This document shows positions 15,829 through 18,123 of a stretch of DNA of 18,123 bases, piece after piece. Location of the stretch: NCBI GenBank assembly GCA_030917225.1, contig JAUPVD010000015.1, forward strand, positions 1 through 18,123. Reading direction: 5' to 3'. A program made the position numbers and the translations under genes. Source of the stretch: Pseudomonadota bacterium. Its GTDB lineage: Bacteria > Pseudomonadota > Gammaproteobacteria > Burkholderiales > Rhodocyclaceae. Position 1 is the first letter of the stretch; the number at the start of each line of letters is the position of its first letter. The notes under the pieces were generated by a model. That model saw nothing but the letters and a program-made list of their open reading frames with translations. It ran no database searches and was not told the DNA's origin.

Positions 15829-16682
15829 GGCGTATTCAGCACATGCATCTGGTGCACCATGCGGATCGTTTCCCCCTGTTCGGCCAGATCAATGGTCAGC
15901 GTCACCAGCGCGGTGCGCACGCGCGCCACCACCGGGTCATAGTCAATGGTACAGGCGGTGACGCCGTTGACCAGCGCGGCCGGAACAACGGCCGGTGGCG
16001 TCGGCTGAGCGGCAGCAAAGGCGTAGCCTGCATAGCGCAGCAGGCCGCCGCCCGGCGTGCAGGCATAGGTCACTGGCGTGCCAACAATCTGGAACAGCGA
16101 CGACGGCGAAGTGGAGGGAAATAGTGTTGCCGCCGCCAGCGTGATCGTGTGTGGCGCCGCATCCGTACTGAACGCCAGCGGCGCCGCCGGCATGGTGGCA
16201 TTCGCAGAGGTCACGGCCGCACGGTTGGTGCCGGCGTAGGCATCGGAGAAGGTGCCCGGCCCCATGTTGTAGATCACCACCGAATTGCCTGCGGCGTAGA
16301 CCGGCACCGGGCCGACCACGTCGAAGCTGGCATCGGCGGCGTTGAAATCGAGCGAGTTGCCCGCGCCAGCGGCAGTGGGGTAGTTGCGATAGCGGCCGCC
16401 GCCAACCGTCGGAATGAACTCCAGATACGTGGTAGCGCCCACCGCCACCACCCGCACGCTGTTCGGCAAGGCAGTGCGCAGATCGCGGGAAATGCGGCGC
16501 AGCGCGGTATCGGCCGCCTCGGTCAGCCGCGCCCGGCGCTCGGTGTCGAAATAGGCATTCACCGGCCAGCGGATAAAAGACCCGATCATGCCGGCGATGA
16601 TCGCCGTAATGGCGATCACCACCACCATCTCAACGAGGGTGAAACCCCGGTTTTCAGCAGAGGGCGAATGTATCGCGCTCAT
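15825..16682 (-). CDS. mshO: MSHA minor prepilin MshO
   Basis: This 285-residue type IV prepilin has leader MSAIHSPSAENRG cleaved before FTLVEMVVVIAITAIIAGMIGSFI, with Glu5 present. The following WPVNAYFDTERRARLTEAADTALRRISRDLRTALPNSVRV region (split across about residues 39-78) is the MshO signature, like the GspJ/PilW group. The C-terminal globular part has a short Cys pair (YACTPGG and TACTIDYD). It ends with MVHQMHVLN. The start at 16682 overlaps the mshD stop in ATGA. It is probably a priming or tip minor pilin with MshD, MshC and MshP. Confidence 0.92.
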   Translation of the reverse strand: MSAIHSPSAENRGFTLVEMVVVIAITAIIAGMIGSFIRWPVNAYFDTERRARLTEAADTALRRISRDLRTALPNSVRVVAVGATTYLEFIPTVGGGRYRNYPTAAGAGNSLDFNAADASFDVVGPVPVYAAGNSVVIYNMGPGTFSDAYAGTNRAAVTSANATMPAAPLAFSTDAAPHTITLAAATLFPSTSPSSLFQIVGTPVTYACTPGGGLLRYAGYAFAAAQPTPPAVVPAALVNGVTACTIDYDPVVARVRTALVTLTIDLAEQGETIRMVHQMHVLNTP

Positions 16683-17266
16683 GGCATGGCATTCGGTGAA
16701 TGACGGGTACGGAAACCTTCGAGCGCAAACACCTCGCCGCTCGGCGCCGTCACGGAAACGACAATGCGCAAGGCTTCCCCTGCCGCCACGGTAGACAGTG
16801 CTGCGGCAGTCACGGCGATGTTGGCCGAATAACCTGCCAGCCCCGGAACCGCGGCGCCGGACACATCGGTGATGGCCGCCAGTGCCAGCCCGTTGTAGTC
16901 ATTCACATTGTCGAAGGGGCGCACGTCGCCCGCCTCCGGCCCCATGGCCTCGACGAATCCCGCCGTGCAGTCGGCCGCACTGGCCGCCTGGAAATCGGGA
17001 TTGGCGATGTATTTGGGGTCGTTGCGCAGACAGAAGGTGAAGGCGGAAAGCTGCACTTCTTCAAGCAGGGCTTCGGCCACTGCCAGCGACTGCTTGGCGA
17101 AGAAGGGGCTGGCACTGGCGCGCACCGCCTCGTTGAACGCCGAAGTCACCCCCGCCACACCGATGCTGATGACGACGATGGCAATGACCAGCTCGACCAG
17201 CGTCACGCCACGCTGGCGCTTCGCTCGCAAGCAGAGGCTTTCAGGGGCAGGCGATGGTGCGGACAT
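16679..17266 (-). CDS. mshD: MSHA minor prepilin MshD
   Basis: This 195-residue prepilin runs from the ATG at 17266. A leader of about 20 residues ends in KRQRG and is followed by VTLVELVIAIVVISIGVAGVTSAF. Glu5 is conserved, but residue +1 of the mature protein is Val rather than Phe or Met. FFAKQSLAVAEALLEEVQLSAF matches the GspI/PilV/MshD group. An in-frame start at 17347 would add 27 residues lying inside mshC and is rejected. The gene overlaps the end of mshC by 26 nt, the longest overlap in the operon, so a mshC-mshD coupling is likely. It ends in an ATGA overlap with mshO. Confidence 0.9.
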   Translation of the reverse strand: MSAPSPAPESLCLRAKRQRGVTLVELVIAIVVISIGVAGVTSAFNEAVRASASPFFAKQSLAVAEALLEEVQLSAFTFCLRNDPKYIANPDFQAASAADCTAGFVEAMGPEAGDVRPFDNVNDYNGLALAAITDVSGAAVPGLAGYSANIAVTAAALSTVAAGEALRIVVSVTAPSGEVFALEGFRTRHSPNAMP

Positions 17267-17750
17267 AGCCGGTTTCAGCCTCGACGGAGAGGCAGTGATT
17301 GTCTTCGCCTTGGATGCGCAGCGATGCAGCTGCCGTCGGGCGGCCAAGCTGGTCGAAGGCGAGGTTCAGGGGAAGTGCCGTGCCAGCAATGCCGGCAATC
17401 GTTACCCCGGTCGGTGCTGCGACCGCATAAGCCGCCCCGGTCGCCGGGTTGGTCAGCGCCGTGCCGTCGCAAGCGCCACCGGGAGGCGGCAAAGGCGCGC
17501 GAGTGATGCTGAGGCTATTGACCGTGACCGCCACGCAGACCTGTCGCCGTTGGGCAACGGCCTGCTGGCGGGCGTACTGGACTGCAGCGACAACCTGATC
17601 GAGAAAGCCGCGGGCATCGAAAGCGCCGCGGCCGACGAAACGGGGGCCGGCTACAGCGGCGAGGATGCCGAGGATCATGATGACGACCACCAGTTCGACG
17701 ATCGTAAACCCTGACAATCCGTTTCGCGCGCTGCTCCTAAACTGCTCCAT
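17241..17750 (-). CDS. mshC: MSHA minor prepilin MshC
   Basis: This 169-residue prepilin (GspH/FimT-like) has leader MEQFRSSARNGLSG cleaved before FTIVELVVVIMILGILAAVAGPRFV, with Glu5 present. The mature domain has FLDQVVAAVQYARQQAVAQRRQVCVAV, the GspH/MshC pattern, and three Cys (the last close to the C-terminus, VRTIACP). The ATG at 17750 is supported by a GAGG Shine-Dalgarno 6 nt upstream. A TTG at 17774 in frame would add eight residues before it. It follows the major pilin by 117 bp containing a strong hairpin and has no convincing promoter of its own. Confidence 0.92.
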   Translation of the reverse strand: MEQFRSSARNGLSGFTIVELVVVIMILGILAAVAGPRFVGRGAFDARGFLDQVVAAVQYARQQAVAQRRQVCVAVTVNSLSITRAPLPPPGGACDGTALTNPATGAAYAVAAPTGVTIAGIAGTALPLNLAFDQLGRPTAAASLRIQGEDNHCLSVEAETGYVRTIACP

Positions 17751-17826
17751 TTGGCGCCTCGTCAGCAGACACAAGCCATCCGCCCGATCACACGCCGACT
17801 TGGTTTGCGTAGTTGTTTTTTCCTGC

Positions 17827-17860
17827 GATGGGGCTGCGCCAACATGGCCGCAACCCCATC
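17827..17860 (-). promoter_or_regulatory. Hairpin between mshA-like pilin and mshC
   Basis: Arms 17860-17849 and 17838-17827 (GATGGGGTTGCG and CGCAGCCCCATC on the transcribed strand) pair over 12 bp with one G-U wobble, around a 10-nt loop. It begins 7 nt after the pilin stop. It is not followed by a T-run on the - strand (GCAGGAAAAAAC comes next), so it is not a classic terminator. It may be a partial terminator or a 3'-end stabiliser that raises pilin mRNA above the minor-pilin genes downstream. The rest of the 117-bp gap shows nothing clear. Confidence 0.5.
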
Positions 17861-17867
17861 CGGAAAA

Positions 17868-18123
17868 TTAGCAGCCGCCAACTAGCGCGGTAACAGCACC
17901 GGTTGCAGCCACATACTCGACCCGGCAGGTCGCTGGCGTCGGGCCAGCATTATCTGGAGCGAAAATAGTAGTCGCCCCATAAGTAGCCGTGAACCCGTCA
18001 ATCGATTGCATTGCAGACCCGATACCCGCGAGCGTTCCGACCGGAATGCCCGACGTTGCAGCAACTGTCACGGTGGTTCCATCGACCATCGTTGCCGAAG
18101 TACCAGTACCACCACTCGCCATG
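17868..18123 (-). CDS. mshA: Major pilin C-terminus (MshA-like), truncated by the window edge
   Basis: The open frame from the right edge to the TAA at 17868-17870 gives 84 residues (first visible codon at 18122). It is Gly/Ala/Thr-rich and ends in CRVEYVAATGAVTALVGGC, a C-terminal Cys pair 19 residues long that is typical of the disulfide loop of MSHA-type pilins. The hydrophobic N-terminal helix and cleavage site lie outside the window, so the identity as mshA rather than another MSHA pilin rests on the C-terminus and on the position just before mshC. As the major pilin it would be the main building block of the fibre. The 12-bp hairpin downstream separates it from mshC. Confidence 0.72.
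   Translation of the reverse strand, partial: MASGGTGTSATMVDGTTVTVAATSGIPVGTLAGIGSAMQSIDGFTATYGATTIFAPDNAGPTPATCRVEYVAATGAVTALVGGC

Noticed and set aside
1..18123. Search for tRNA, rRNA, CRISPR arrays, transposases and integrases
   Set aside because: No cloverleaf, repeat-spacer pattern or recombinase motif was seen by eye.

Overview
The window reads as a GC-rich betaproteobacterial chromosome segment. The gene set fits Rhodocyclales (Azonexus/Dechloromonas/Accumulibacter-like): a small class I cytochrome c, msrPQ, a bioB-bioC pair, and an MSHA-type pilus locus with a large lectin-like MshQ. The taxon is inferred from family resemblance only. I saw no tRNA, rRNA, CRISPR array, transposase, integrase or phage gene.

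Left part (1-2600, + strand): the C-terminus of a cytochrome c with a good terminator, then a small two-CBS-domain protein with its own candidate promoter and terminator. The msrP-msrQ pair follows (periplasmic molybdoenzyme and membrane haem protein that repair oxidised methionine). A near-perfect 31-bp inverted repeat of a dispersed-repeat type sits exactly between msrQ and the convergent bioC.

Middle (2600-5334): bioB and bioC on the - strand form a biotin-synthesis pair, divergent from comF on the + strand. The 113-bp bioB-comF gap holds a good sigma70 promoter for bioB and a palindromic -10 that could fire both ways. In the bioB leader there is a long hairpin followed by a U-rich tract, plus a mutually exclusive alternative hairpin that captures that tract. 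This is an attenuator-like layout and is the most interesting regulatory signal here.

Right part (5365-18123, - strand): a large MSHA (mannose-sensitive haemagglutinin-type) type IV pilus locus. In transcription order it has the end of a major pilin (mshA-like, cut by the window edge), minor pilins mshC, mshD, mshO and mshP, and the giant MshQ (signal peptide, beta-sandwich, L-type-lectin-like domain, DUF6701-type C-terminus). After an AT-rich gap come the assembly genes: PilM-like mshI, a PilN-like gene, mshJ, mshK, the secretin mshL, the ATPase mshM and the TPR protein mshN. Most junctions are 4-nt ATGA overlaps. The extension ATPase (mshE) and platform protein (mshG) are not between mshN and comF and must lie elsewhere, perhaps beyond the right edge.

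The pilins and MshQ would form the fibre and its adhesive tip. MshI, the PilN-like protein, MshJ and MshK would form the inner-membrane alignment complex, with MshL as the outer-membrane pore and MshM and MshN as accessory assembly factors.
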